64,000 bases of DNA from Bedellia somnulentella (GCA_963576735.1 OY755189.1:2418001-2482000), one strand, 5' to 3'; numbered from the stretch's first letter, positions 41,149 through 52,535 are shown. Made by a program: numbers and translations. The notes: generated by a model from the letters alone, not told the origin.

Positions 41149-44100
41149 CATCATCATCATCATCATCAGCCCACACTCGTCCACTGCTGGACATAGGCAT
41201 CTCCCATGGCGCGCCACCTCTTCCTATCCTCGGCCAGCCTCATCCAACCACTCCCGGCCACCTGCTTTAGGTCGTCGGTCCAGCGGGCTGGAGGGCGCCC
41301 CACACTGCGTCTGCCAGTGCGTGGTCTCCACTCAAGAACTCGTCTTCCCCAGCGGTTATCGGTTCTTCGGCAGATGTGACCAGCCCACTGCCACTTCAAC
41401 TTGCTGATCCGATGAGCTACGTCGGCCACTTTAGTTCTCTGTCGGATCACGTCATTTCTGATGCGATCCAACAGAGTGATGCCGAGCATAGCTCGCTCCA
41501 TCGCTCTTTGAGTGACTTTGAATTGGTGGACTAGTCCAGCCGTGAGTGTCCACGTTTCCGCACCATACGTTAACACTGGCAGGACGCACTGGTTGAAAAC
41601 CTTAGTCTTCAGACATTGTGGGATGGTCGAGGAGAAGATATGCCGAAGTTTTCCAAAAGCAGCCCAGCCCAGCTGGATGCGTCTTGCAGCCTCTTTGTCG
41701 AAGTTGTTTCTACCGAGTCGTAGCGTCTGACCTAGGTAGACGTACTCCGGCACAACTTCGAGCTCTGCTCCCTCGACAAGAACTGGTCTTTGCTGAACAA
41801 GACGATTGAACATGATTTTCGTCTTGTCCAAGTACATGCCAAGCCCCACTCGCCGAGAGGCTGAGTTTAGGCTACTAATCATCCCGCCGAGATCCTCCAG
41901 CGTTTCTGCCATAACGACTATGTCGTCCGCGAACCTGAGGTGTGAGATGTACTCGCCGTTGACACATATACCTTTTCCGTTCCAGTTCATCATCTTGAAG
42001 ACGTCCTCCAACGCATTCGTAAACAGTTTCGGGGATATGACATCCCCCTGTCTCACCCCTCGCTGCAGTTGGATGGGTTCCGTCTTTTGATCCTGTACTT
42101 GGACGGTCATGGTCGCAGCATTGTACAAGTGTCTCAACACCTCAATGTAGCGCCAGTCGATTCGGCAACGCTGTAAGGATTGTAGAACAGCCCAGGTTTC
42201 GATGGAGTCGAAGGCTTTTTCGTAGTCCACGAATGCTAGACACAGCGGCTGATTATACTCTTCGGTTTTCTGTATAATCTGCCGTACTGTGTGGATGTGG
42301 TCTACGGTGCTAAAGCCTTTTCGAAACCCAGCCTGCTCCACGGGCTGGAACTCGTCGAACCTCTGGGCAAGACGATTCGAGATGACCCGTGAGAACAGCT
42401 TATATACGTGGCTCAAGAGCGCGATCGGTCTGTAGTTCTTGAGAAGGGTTTTATCTCCTTTTTTGAAGAACAAGACCACGACGCTCTCGCTCCACGCCTC
42501 CGGAATAGTTCCACTGTAGATGACGTTGTTAAACAGATCTTTCAGGGCTCTCAGTACAGGTGTACCTCCTGCCCTTAGAAGCTCTGTCGTTACCCCGTCA
42601 TCACCCGGAGCTTTGCTGTTTTTAAGCTGTCTCAGGGCCGATCTTATCTCGTCCAGGTCGACGTCTGGGATATCTTCGGTGAAGTGGCGAGTTAATGGAG
42701 CTCTGGGGTCGGTGTCGTGTTCCTCAGGTGGTGCGGCATGACTGGCATATAGCCTTCCGTAAAAGTTCTCAACTTCACGGAGAAGCTCCGGCTTCGAGAC
42801 AACGATCCTGCCGTCTTCCCTCTTAAGCTTCGTCAGCTGGCTTCGTCCAAGCTGACTGAACACTTTGGACCCTCGGTTTCGCTCTATGGCCTCTTCAATG
42901 AGGCGCGTATTAAAGCTCCGGAGGTCTCGTCGAATCAGCTTTTTAATGTGCTTGGACAGAACCCGATGCTGCGACGAATGCTCTTGAGTATACGGCAGTT
43001 CGCGTCTTTGTCTCATAAGCTCTAGAGTCTCCTGGGAAAGCTTCGACTCCTTGCCATCGCGCCGCGTTTTAAAATGTCTGTGGCCCACTTCACGTAGAGC
43101 TCCTATCAACTGGTTGGCCTTCTCGTTAACGTCGTCTGTGGTTTCCAGCGAGTCGAAACGGTTCTGTAGGTCCATTTGGAAGTTCTCGCTCCCAGATAGC
43201 AATTGGCGCAGGTTAGGGCGAAGAGTAGATCTCATAAGACGTTTGCGCTCGAGCTTGTAATTGATACTTAGAGTGCCTCTGACAAGTCGGTGATCGCTTC
43301 CGGTATTAAACCTACTAATCACTGAGACATCTCTAAATATGTGCCGCTTATCCGTCATAATGAAATCTATCTCGTTCGCTGTTCGACCATCGGGGCTTCG
43401 CCAGGTCCACTTTCTTTGGGGTCGCTTCTGAAAGAAAGTATTCATCAGATACAACCCCTGGTGCTCCAGAAAGTTTACTAGCATTTGCCCCCTTTGGTTC
43501 CTGCAGCCAATGCCATGTGAACCTACCCTCGTTTCGTCGCATTCTTGTACTCCCACTTTGGCGTTGAAGTCTCCCATAACAACCGTGAAGTGAGTCTTTG
43601 CGGTATCGTTGATAGCCCGGGAGATATCTTCGAATACCGCTTCGACTTCTGTGTCAGCGTGAGTCGAGGTCGGTGCATAAACCTGAACTACCTTGAGAGA
43701 GTATCTCTTAGTAAGTTTTATAATGAGGTATGCTACCCTGCTCGACACACTGCTGATCTCCACAATGCTGCTGATGAGAGACTTTTTGACGAGAAAGCCA
43801 ACGCCGCCTTGGGATTGATGGTCTCCCTCTCTGAAGTAGAGCAGGTGTCCGGATTCCAAGACTATCGTATCCTCCCCCTCTCTTCGGACTTCTGATAGTC
43901 CCAGGATATCCCACCGTATCTTGGTAAGCTCCACCTCGAGTTCCTCCATCTTTTCCGCCGTCCGCAGTGTGCGTCCATTGTACGTAGCCAGGTCTAGTTG
44001 GTGTTGGCAGCCGTTTCTAACCCGGTGATTCTTAGCACCCTCTGCCCTACCGGGGGGACCCTGACCGCTGCCAAAATGGCCAGGACCGGCAGGACTGCCG

Positions 44101-44201
44101 GGAATTGAGGGCCGTTGGATTTTCGTCGCAGCCATAAAAGTAAAATGCCATAATCACCACGCTTGGCAGGCGGATTGGTGATCGCAGTGGCGGAAGTTTT
44201 A
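41149..44201 (-). mobile_element. LINE-2: RTE-clade retrotransposon, full ORF
   Basis: The TCCCATTGGGGT target duplication at 41137-41148 and 44202-44213 defines exact ends. On the minus strand there is a 66-bp leader, one ORF and a (TGA)n tail with no separate 3' UTR. The sequence is noticeably more GC-rich than its surroundings, which fits a young insertion. RTE assignment rests on the single ORF, the trinucleotide tail and the QAGFRKGFST and FADDI reverse-transcriptase motifs. Confidence 0.95.
41166..44135 (-). CDS. LINE-2 endonuclease-reverse transcriptase ORF (989 codons)
   Basis: This is an intact ORF. The AP endonuclease starts at LATYNGRTLRT (about residue 49). It has E82 (LSEVR), Y153 (QVYAPTS), D189-N191 (GDFN), D257 (EIDFIM) and D281-H282 (GSDHRLV). 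The reverse transcriptase, about residues 500-770, has YRPIALLS, QAGFRKGFST, D637 (FVDYEKAFD), RGVRQGDVISP and catalytic FADD at 735-738. The C-terminal part has TLLDRIRNDVIRQRT, KWQWAGHICRR and VGRPPARWTDDL, as in RTE elements. The stop codon is the first TGA of the tail repeat. No frameshift or missing catalytic residue was seen, so activity is plausible. Confidence 0.96.
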   Translation of the reverse strand: MAATKIQRPSIPGSPAGPGHFGSGQGPPGRAEGAKNHRVRNGCQHQLDLATYNGRTLRTAEKMEELEVELTKIRWDILGLSEVRREGEDTIVLESGHLLYFREGDHQSQGGVGFLVKKSLISSIVEISSVSSRVAYLIIKLTKRYSLKVVQVYAPTSTHADTEVEAVFEDISRAINDTAKTHFTVVMGDFNAKVGVQECDETRVGSHGIGCRNQRGQMLVNFLEHQGLYLMNTFFQKRPQRKWTWRSPDGRTANEIDFIMTDKRHIFRDVSVISRFNTGSDHRLVRGTLSINYKLERKRLMRSTLRPNLRQLLSGSENFQMDLQNRFDSLETTDDVNEKANQLIGALREVGHRHFKTRRDGKESKLSQETLELMRQRRELPYTQEHSSQHRVLSKHIKKLIRRDLRSFNTRLIEEAIERNRGSKVFSQLGRSQLTKLKREDGRIVVSKPELLREVENFYGRLYASHAAPPEEHDTDPRAPLTRHFTEDIPDVDLDEIRSALRQLKNSKAPGDDGVTTELLRAGGTPVLRALKDLFNNVIYSGTIPEAWSESVVVLFFKKGDKTLLKNYRPIALLSHVYKLFSRVISNRLAQRFDEFQPVEQAGFRKGFSTVDHIHTVRQIIQKTEEYNQPLCLAFVDYEKAFDSIETWAVLQSLQRCRIDWRYIEVLRHLYNAATMTVQVQDQKTEPIQLQRGVRQGDVISPKLFTNALEDVFKMMNWNGKGICVNGEYISHLRFADDIVVMAETLEDLGGMISSLNSASRRVGLGMYLDKTKIMFNRLVQQRPVLVEGAELEVVPEYVYLGQTLRLGRNNFDKEAARRIQLGWAAFGKLRHIFSSTIPQCLKTKVFNQCVLPVLTYGAETWTLTAGLVHQFKVTQRAMERAMLGITLLDRIRNDVIRQRTKVADVAHRISKLKWQWAGHICRRTDNRWGRRVLEWRPRTGRRSVGRPPARWTDDLKQVAGSGWMRLAEDRKRWRAMGDAYVQQWTSVG

Positions 44202-44265
44202 TCCCATTGGGGTAGGCAGAGACTATCGATCGCCACTTCGTATGATCCTGGCAAACCTCTCAGGC

Positions 44266-44433
44266 AAAAAAAAATAATCAAAAAGTTTATTTTTCAAAAT
44301 GAAGTTAAATACTAACATTTTTTGAACGTCAAAGTTTTAAATTAATCGTTAATCCGTTGCTTCGGAAGGTGTTCGTAAAGAGAAGAAGCAACAAAGAAAG
44401 TCTTTACATTCACATTTTTTCATTTTTTTCATT
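44266..44433 (-). repeat. short LINE 3' end (repeat G) inside LINE-1
   Basis: It is flanked by TCAGGC at 44260-44265 and 44434-44439. It matches the plus-strand block at 15485-15650 in reverse and ends in an AATAAACTTTTTGATTATTT-type tail. It is a 5'-truncated insertion of an otherwise unseen LINE. Confidence 0.85.
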
Positions 44434-44895
44434 TCAGGCTTCGTTTACATCCATCCATCTTTTCATACATGCTCTTTTATTGTTCATACTTTGTAAGCAC
44501 ACTCTCTATTTGGTATAAATGTGTCCTCCGTGGTAGTCCTCTTCTAACATTACTTTCCACTTTAGCTCTATAGATTAGAAAGAGATACAGATACAACAGA
44601 TAAATTTATCGAGTATCACAATAAAATATATTATTTCTTTCTTGGAAAAACAACAATAGCATATTCTTCACCGAATACAGTACTTGGTCCTTTCAATTAC
44701 AATTTGATATTAAGATAACATATAAGGCGACCTAATTGTGGTTACACTAGCTATATTCGACCACAAAGGAACATTTCTTAGAAACCAACTACGTAATATT
44801 GAAATATGAGATGAATTTCTCATGCATATGTGAACTACGAGTTGAAAATGCAACGCCCACCCATCTTGATTTTAACCGTTTTCTTTGTCTAATTA

Positions 44896-44997
44896 CATAC
44901 ATATACTTATGCTATTAGTTCCCATTGGGGTAGGCAGAGACTACCGATCGCCACTTTGTACGATTTCGACAAACCTCTCTAGCTTCGTTTACATACA
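44896..44997 (-). repeat. LINE-1 3' fragment
   Basis: The plus strand reads ATACTTATGCTATTAGTTCC, CATTGGGGTAGGCAGAGACT and on to CTCTCTAGCTTCGTTTACAT. It is a short 5'-truncated copy. Confidence 0.85.
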
Positions 44998-45139
44998 TAA
45001 ATATAAAATTATAAGCTTAAAGTGCCAGATTAAAATAGCATTTTTTTATTTACTGGTGTCGATTGGCCACTCAACTAATGAGTTCTTACAATACAGTTTA
45101 AAAAGATTAAAAAAGAAATGATAACTAATATGCATACTT

Positions 45140-45310
45140 AAGAGCCAGCAGAGCTTTAAAATCAGAAATTCTTCAGCAACTTTTGGCAGTTGAGTGGAGA
45201 AAAGATAGTATAATAAAGGATGGTTAGTGATGGGTCTCTGGCCACATCGCCCAAAAATCCCGTGGGAAGTAATAGGTTAGTGCTATTCTAACCCAACACT
45301 ACCCAGCTGA
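45140..45310 (-). repeat. SINE-A, tail-less copy
   Basis: The plus strand reads AGAGCTTTAAAATCAGAAAT, then GCAGTTGAGTGGAGAAAAGA, GTGATGGGTCTCTGGCC and a 5' end at ATTCTAACCCAACACTACCC. The CTCTTACG block is deleted. Confidence 0.8.
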
Positions 45311-45319
45311 GTCTCACAG

Positions 45320-48030
45320 TAGCTAGAGAAATTTGGTTCTCATTCTCACGGCCCAATGCAACTGAGATCAAAGTGTATGTGTACTATAAACAGTGCAATG
45401 AAATGGGAGATTTCTCATACATGTGTGAATGTTATAATATAGAATGCAGTGGTTATCTTGTTTCAATATACAAAACGTTATTGTTTTAATAAAAGTCAGC
45501 TTTATGTCATATAACCCTTGGGAACTCATTAGTGAATAGCTCAGACTCGACTGCGCCATGCAAAGGTTTTAAAACCACTCGCCTCCGTCTTCTTAATTTT
45601 CAGTTATAAATAAAAGCCAAAGATGAACCCTTCTTAAGTTTTTTTGTTGTTCGTTTGGTCCCCGCCTCTTAATCATAACAGACATACACGCATACACATC
45701 AAGGTAGAAAAATAACCTCTACCAACTCTTTGAAAACAAATACCCTTTTGTGAGTTAGTAAACAAACTGTACAAATTATCGAATGCATCAAATCGGCAGA
45801 ACAGCGTACAACTGCATTTGTCGAATAAAACGATAAACGCGTCTAGGAAATCGGGTTACTTACTTGATTCAGTAATTAACATGACTTTAATTAGATTAAC
45901 ATCCGGCGTTGGCGCATGACAAGCCCTTTAAATGTTCGTGTTTTTAGAACTAATTTGTTTCTTTGGTATACGAAAGACTGTATTAATATTGCTATAAGGT
46001 TTATTAGGGCATTATTTTATTGTTAAAACGATTAAAAAAGGATGCAAAAACCATTTACGCGTTTTAACTATCATGAATTCATGAAAGTTTTTTGTGTGCT
46101 TATTTAAAATCTAGAAATATACATAGAGTTTCCAAAACATGCAGTAAAATATTCCTAAAGTACTTTTTGAACATGAACTAACGTAAATCTAAATAAGGGA
46201 TCCTAGGTAATTCTAAGCAAGTAGGTATTCATCGTGTGTGGTCTTAGGTCACTGTCATAGGATCTATGTCATATGCTGTCATTGTTGACGGATGGGTCAC
46301 GACTCATCTGTCAGCATTCTTGTGGCCACACTACTGAAAGCTGATCCATGCATCAATTTGATGACACCGATTTTAATTGTCGTGAGCGCCTTAAACCACA
46401 AGATAATACATTGTTTTACAAAATGTCTAGTTTCCCTTTAGCCTGATAGCCCATTATATGAATGGATGAGGACCGTAAGATACCATTACTAATGATTAAG
46501 GAACAGCCAGATGGATAAACGTTTGAGAAAACTAAATAATGCGTTTTCCCAATTAGAGGGTATTCTAACAAAGTGCATAATAGCCATTCATAATAGCTAG
46601 TGTATATGAAGTGAAGGAAGGAAAATGTGTAACAGAGGAAAAATCTCGACACAAGTTTTTTTTATGCGATGATGAAAACATGCATACATGTTATCACGGC
46701 ATGTTTGTAATGTCTCCATGTCATGTCATCATGCTTTTAGAGTCGTGATATTATTCGCTACTTTTACATAGAAAATAAGTTCTTAGAAAAGATACCCTCT
46801 ACTGGGTTACTTCAGATCACCAAATTATTACCAATTAGGTCATTGTGTCTCTATTAGTAGAGTCCTTTTATACATAGAAAAATTATGGTAGGGAAGCCTC
46901 GTCTGATAAAAGTGCAACTAAGTCATAATCAAGAGCGTCGAATTATTCGTCTAAACATGGGGGCTAAATCTATTACCAATGATTCCATATTCAACTATGA
47001 TTTCTTGTAAAAACTTCTCTCAAAGTTTACAAAAGAATAATTGATTCTGAAATTGTTCTTAATATTTTTTTTAGCTGCTAAATTTTATATAGAGTAGAAC
47101 AGAAAACAAATTTTTGCAAATCCTTATCACTCATTAGACTGGTCTATTTTATTTCGAAAGTCGATATTGCAGGCAACATTTATTTATAAGGTGTTTCAAT
47201 TCGTCTCAATCAATAAGTCACACTGTTTCATAATATTTAAAGGATATTGTAAGTGGTACGAAACTGCACTCTGTACTCGCCTAGTTATCGAAAGTGGGTC
47301 ACCATTTCAAGTGTTCGACGGATATCAGTAGTTAGGTACTAAATGGCTTCTACCATCCACCTGTGTGCATTGGACATCGTTATATGATTGTTATGCGACC
47401 AAATAGGGTCATGGCTAGTACTTTATTGGTAGGGAATGGCTCTGAGTTAAAACGTCGAAAGTACTGGGAACCACGAGGTGTATTAGCAACCGGGCGTTTT
47501 GGGTGCGAATCGGTTAGGGCTGTGTCATGAAAAGAGTTTTTTAACCAATATAATCGCTTCATTTTCTAGTGACGAGTATCGAATCGCATCACTCAGAATA
47601 CGTTAGTTAATTATGTTACCTGATCAGAGTACCCACTTTTTGTCTGGGTAATGTTTTCTGGGTAATGCCGTTATTTGTATATATCTCTTAATGTTCTCTC
47701 GGTATTTTGACAAAAAACGCTTAGCATGTCTTTTGTAAATAAATAGTTGTTCATAGCAAAAAGTTACTCAATAGCTTAATCTTTTTTTTAACCCTTCCCG
47801 GAGAACAATCGCGATTTTATATGCATATATAATACATTTTGAACGGTTTCTTGAAACCAAGAAACCTTCAAAATATTAATATGAACATGCTTTTGTCAAA
47901 GAGCCGTCTCTATATACTAAGAATTTAAAATCCTCAGTAGAGGTAAGAGTTTATAAAAATATAGTTTATAAAAACTAAAAACACGTTTTTGAAGCACATT
48001 TAACTATAAAGTTAAAATTTAAATAATGAT
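45320..48030. other. intron sequence, no feature recognised
   Basis: About 2.7 kb with no repeat shared elsewhere in the window and no convincing exon. It lies within the large phosphatase intron. Short frames here (45368-45559, 46416-46652, 47380-47562, all minus strand) show no domain. Confidence 0.4.
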
Positions 48031-48034
48031 TGCC

Positions 48035-48275
48035 GTGTAGTGTCGACTTAGAATAGCACTACCCCATTTCTTCCGGTGGGTGCACGTAAGAGGCGACTAA
48101 CGGTATTGGGGCTTCTAAGAGATTTTTGGGCGATGCGGTTGGAGACCCATTACCAATAACCCTTATTTTAACATCTTTTCCTTACTCAACTTTCCAAAAG
48201 TGGCTGAGGAATTTCTCATTCCTTAGCTCTGGCTACCCCTTCTAGGGATTTATAGCCGTGAGTATATGTATGGAT
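48035..48275 (+). repeat. SINE-A, full length
   Basis: It runs from GTGTAGTGTCGACTTAGAAT to GCCGTGAGTATATGTATG and is well preserved. Confidence 0.94.
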
Positions 48276-48287
48276 GAATGGAAAATA

Positions 48288-48640
48288 ATTCCCAATATAA
48301 GGTGAAAATCACGAAAAAGCGTTGATTGCTGGAAAAAAAAAATAGGACAGTGTCCCACGCTTTTTCATGATTTTCACCTTGTGTTGGGAATGTACTTAAA
48401 ATTTGTGTATTTTTGTTTTTTTAAACTATATTCATTTTTAACTTTTAAGTACTGATCTATTTGAAATTATTTAATCCTGTTCTCCAGCAATCCTAATCAG
48501 GATAATGGGATGAACCTTTGAAATTATTATATTGTCCCTAATTCTCGATACACAAATTTTGAATTAAATTGGTCCATTTACAGTGGGTCAAAATCAAGAT
48601 TTAAGGAGTTGGTTACATACATAAGGTGAAGTTAATATAA
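48288..48640 (-). repeat. repeat E, copy 2, with terminal hairpin
   Basis: In reverse it matches 21833-22125. At its left end ATTCCCAATATAAGGTGAAA and the following AAAAAGCG (48288-48321) pair with 48358-48391 with only three mismatches, forming a 34-bp-arm hairpin. It ends at TTAAGGAGTTGGTTACATAC. The transposon class is unknown. Confidence 0.78.
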
Positions 48641-48649
48641 GCGTGTTAA

Positions 48650-49250
48650 AAATACAATAGTTTACATTCATCAACAAATTTTGTGGAAGAAGAAACAGGA
48701 ACAAGCAAATTACACCCATCTTTACGCTCTAGTACGAGTAAATACTAGATTCCAAGTGACTCACACCCAAGTCAGAGTATAGTACGATTCCAAAAGTACA
48801 CCGACACACCAAACGCAGTCAAGGTAAAGCTAAATGAAACCAACGTATTAAATTGCAATGTTAAATTGGTGTGAAACCACGGGAGCAGCTGAGTACAGAC
48901 ATACATTTGATTATGACTTATCCTTTGTAGGGTAATCAGAGCTTAAGTGTTTTTGATTAACGGCAGTTGAAGTATTTGAAATTGAGAAGATATCACATCA
49001 ATAAACTATGCCATGCCATGTGATACATGAAAATGCACATTAGACAACTTCAACAGAGGTATAGGTTTATGGGTACCTTAGGGACGACTGAAGGTATAAA
49101 AAAGCATTTTTTAAATTTGATTCGTCATAAATAGTTAGGTTTATTTTTTTAAGATAGTTTTTTCCTTCTGACTCTTTTTTGGGGTTACTAGGGTTACTAA
49201 CAAGAAAGGTGAGAAGAAACAAGCAAATACAGATTTTCGCACGAGTGGTC
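48650..49250. other. intron sequence, no feature recognised
   Basis: AT-rich. A 61-codon minus-strand frame at 49067-49252 abuts the tRNA-like repeat and has no domain. Confidence 0.35.
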
Positions 49251-49254
49251 ACCC

Positions 49255-49326
49255 GATACCATAGCTCAGTTGGCAGAGCGACTGGGGCGTATACCCGAGG
49301 TCGTAGGTTCGAGTACTGCTGGTGTC
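49255..49326 (+). repeat. tRNA-like element, family T, decayed
   Basis: GATACCATAGCTCAGTTGGC, GGGGCGTATACCCGAGGTCG, a B-box-like GGTTCGAGTAC and GGTGTC are recognisable. T-stem pairing is broken and the usual TTTCTTTCC flank is altered. Confidence 0.8.
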
Positions 49327-49570
49327 AAAAATGTTTGTTTGCTTAATCGATTAGAGTTACTATGTCGCAAGTTTCTAAATTTTAAAGTGAAATGTAATCG
49401 CTCCAGGAGTATCATCTCTAGAGATTTTATTATTTAATATGAACATAAAAAAGAACTAGGCCAATGCGGCTAAAACCTATTAGATCCTATGACTCAGACT
49501 CAACTCCCTTTCAACTTCCATTGTTGATTCTAAGATCTAGCTAGAAGTTATAATAGGTAGTTTTATTTAA

Positions 49571-49948
49571 GCGACATGATAGTCCAGTGGGTAAGAACAC
49601 CCGCCCGAAACACAGAAGGGCGTGAGTTCCAATCCTGGGACGGGCCTACACCAATTTGTCTTTTCTAAAGTCATATGTGTGGTTAATTTATCATGGTTGC
49701 TAACGGTGAGGGAAAACATCGTGAGGAAACCCACATGGCTGAGTTGTACTTAGTCATGTGACAGTGTATTCGTACAAAACGGCGATAGGCCTGCCCCCTA
49801 TCACGTGAGTACACTGTCTAAGCAAAACGTGGGTACCTTCTCTGGAAACTAGATGGCGCTTGCCATGTGAGTTCAGGAGCATTGGTACCTCTGCCAACCC
49901 CTTCGGGGATAAAACGGCGTGAACGTTTATGTTTATGTTATGTTTATG
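49571..49948 (+). repeat. SINE-B, full length (subfamily 2)
   Basis: The TTTTATTTAA duplication at 49561-49570 and 49949-49958 defines it. Its head (GATAGTCCAGTGGGTAAGAA, CCCGAAACACAGAAGGGCG) and 3' segment (TCTCTGGAAACTAGATGGCG) differ from subfamily 1 but match the copy at 1376. Confidence 0.96.
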
Positions 49949-50237
49949 TTTTATTTAAATACGACAGTAAGATAAACCACTCAACCCAAATATTAAAACC
50001 CGCGTTTCTTTACGAGTATAGTTCTCAAAATTCCCAATAGTAGCGTATTGTTTAATACAGGTCATTGCAATTAGCCCCGGCATATTCGGAGCGGATACAC
50101 GCTTGGAAGTAAAGACACACGCTGGAATGAGTACTGGGAACACTTAACCTGTATACTCTAACGTAAATAGATTAAAGGCGATCTTATTCTAGTATACCTA
50201 AATGCTTCTCATACCTATGATTATGAATTGACAACAA

Positions 50238-50310
50238 ACGTGGTAGCTCAGTGGAGAGCACAACCGCCAATAATACCATACGCTTGGGTTTGAATCCTGA
50301 GTTGGACATA
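50238..50310 (+). repeat. tRNA-like SINE head
   Basis: GGTAGCTCAGTGGAGAGCAC resembles an A-box and D arm and GGGTTTGAATCCTGAG a B-box. No complete cloverleaf forms. Confidence 0.5.
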
Positions 50311-50319
50311 GAGCAATGT

Positions 50320-52360
50320 ATTTTATCTATAGTCAGTCAGACATAAGTCTAACATGAATGACATGAATGGGTGTATAAATGAAAGTGAGTCATTGGATCG
50401 AACTAAGAATCAAACAATGATTCCAAATCATTAGTCGAGAGGTGAGCTGACTGAGCTGTTTGCAATGCTCATATATATTTATTTACCTACAAATAGTCTA
50501 TATTATATAGTCTAGTGAGAGCTCTTATTTTATTTATCTTTCAAATTACGCAAAGAACTTGCGCATTTACGCATTTAACGCACTTTAATGCGTAGCTATC
50601 TACTTATCCAAGACAGTATTTTATATTCCTATAATTATAACGAATATGTGTCATGCTAATGAATTGGATGCTATGGTTAGATGGAACATGATTACAACTG
50701 CGAAAATGATAATAATCTGTAGAAGTGCCATTTTTTACATACTTCCTTCGACAAGGGTAGGCGGATCAACAACCTATAAGCCCGATCATAGACATCGATC
50801 AACAATGTAGTCAAACCTCTCTTCTTTATCTCTGATCGTAATTTAATTCACAGAAACAATTCCGTTGAATTGCAATCAATCTTGTTAAAAATCCAAATAC
50901 CTTACACACAATTTTTATAACAAATTAATTAAGATGTCTACACGGTTGCGCTCTACTACACCAAATCAACGCATTTTTGGCATTTTAGTAAACGCTTTAG
51001 CCTACATTCTTCACAAAAATTGTGCGAAAGTCAATTCTTTAAAATTAATTTCTTCATTATTTCTTCTTGCCAATTAAAAAAAAAACAAACCTAAAATATG
51101 AACAAAGGATTCCATAGTTAAGTAATCAATCTTGATACTGCATTGCGTATTATAAATTTATCCAATTGTTGTATAAATATAAAATACAATCCAACAAAAC
51201 AAACAGCTGCTCATGTACACCGAGAGAAAGTGTACATGATTGATTGTGTAATGTTATCATTACATCTCAGGGTCAGAGGGTCAATACATTACAAGCTGCA
51301 CCACCATCTATTTCTGTAGTTGATTTACAACAACACAACCCGTGTCTTGTATACTGACATAGTGCTAACATTTTTTTTAAAAACAGATAATGCGCAAAGA
51401 TCGAGATAGCTCGGCGGAAGTATTTGTAATTCGGTATGCAAAGTTTTACAAAAGTGGTGCTGATTACGAAACCATTTCGAGATATTATGTTTTTAAAACA
51501 TATTTTCTTGAAATTAAATCAAACAGAGCTAAGATGACCGTTATTTTAGCAAAAAACTGTAACAGTATTTGACCTTCAGCGTTAATTCAAAGACATTCGT
51601 TCTTGCAGTTTATTAATAAAACATCGAAAATCATAGGTTTGTTTAGTATAATATCGTAATAGTTTCATTTGGGATCACAAATTCGTGAAATATTTTGCAA
51701 TTAGCAACCTTTTTACTTAACATTTCGCTTTATTTGCATGTCGCTCGTGATATTTTCAATCGATGACGTCATTAAGTACAAAAGTTGAACAATCTTTAAA
51801 AAATCAAAACTTTGCAATTACTCATTTTAAATGAAAAATATTCAAATCAGTTTTTTATTTTCGTGTTTGCTATCGAATAAAAATATTTAATAAATAACAA
51901 AAAAAAACTTTGCATACCGAATTGTGACCTTTGTTTGAGTTGGTCTTACAATAGAATAATGCCGATATATCGATAAGTTGATTATAAGCAAGACGATTCA
52001 GTTATTTCGTATGGTCACGTATTAGGTTTGAGCGTTTTTAGGACCATCCATTTTAATCGATCGAAAGTCATTTTTCAGTTTATCTTTTGTTTTTCTTTAT
52101 TAAATACGGGTTTACTTCTCTTTTTTATCATTTTAAATTTATTGAGGTGCACTTTTTGTATAAACCTGGGCAAATTTGGGCGGAAGCAAGATAATCGAAG
52201 TGAACGGGTTCTTTTTGATGACATCAATATTGCATTTTTAGGGACAGTTTTATGTATCGATTATGAAAACATCTAAAACGAGGAAAAAGTTTCACCCTCT
52301 CTGAAGGTCACTCCTTGCTGTCCAGTATATGAACCAATTTGGCGTGTCAATGGTCTGGTG
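50320..52360. other. intron sequence, no gene recognised
   Basis: About 2 kb of AT-rich sequence. It contains a CATGTACA...TGTACATG hairpin near 51213 and two short plus-strand frames (51390-51572, 52028-52276) without recognisable domains. It adjoins the donor of the first visible phosphatase exon. Confidence 0.4.
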
Positions 52361-52368
52361 TTACTCAC

Positions 52369-52471
52369 CTAATAGAAATATGGGCAGATCAATGAGGATG
52401 TGCCACCACGCACTGTGTCGTCGAGACTGCATGTCTGTGAGGTGCCTGTCGGACTCGGCTTCTCTGGGGTT
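52369..52471 (-). CDS. LPP/PAP2 phosphatase, first visible exon
   Basis: It has 34 codons plus one base, ending at a GTGAGT donor, with a TTATTGTTCTAG acceptor in front. It encodes NPREAESDRHLTDMQSRRHS, a charged cytosolic N-terminal stretch. AWWHILIDLPIFLL then begins the first membrane helix, which continues in the next exon (split codon 35 becomes Val). The acceptor and start phase 0 suggest that coding or 5' UTR sequence continues upstream. Met14 could be the start if the upstream exon is non-coding. It is separated from the next exon by about 21 kb. Confidence 0.85.
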
Positions 52472-52535
52472 CTAGAACAATAAGGGATACAGTCAGTATT
52501 GATATAAATATGTTTTAATTCCTTGTATTGATATA

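Larger units (their letters stand above)
41101..44578 (-). repeat. older LINE-1 3' copy broken by two insertions
   Basis: Three pieces form one minus-strand LINE-1 3' end. They are the tail and YPNGN region at 41101-41148, GGTAGGCAGAGACTATCGAT to ACCTCTCAGGC at 44202-44265, and the CTTCGTTTACATCC region to CTTTAGCTCTATAG at 44434-44578. LINE-2 fills the first gap and a short LINE 3' end fills the second. Order of events: LINE-1 first, then the two insertions. Confidence 0.9.

Noticed and set aside
41512..44281. Plus-strand frames and alternative minus-strand frames across LINE-2
   Set aside because: They are shadows of the 989-codon LINE-2 ORF and its leader. The 95-codon frame at 43994-44281 overlaps the start of that ORF in another frame.
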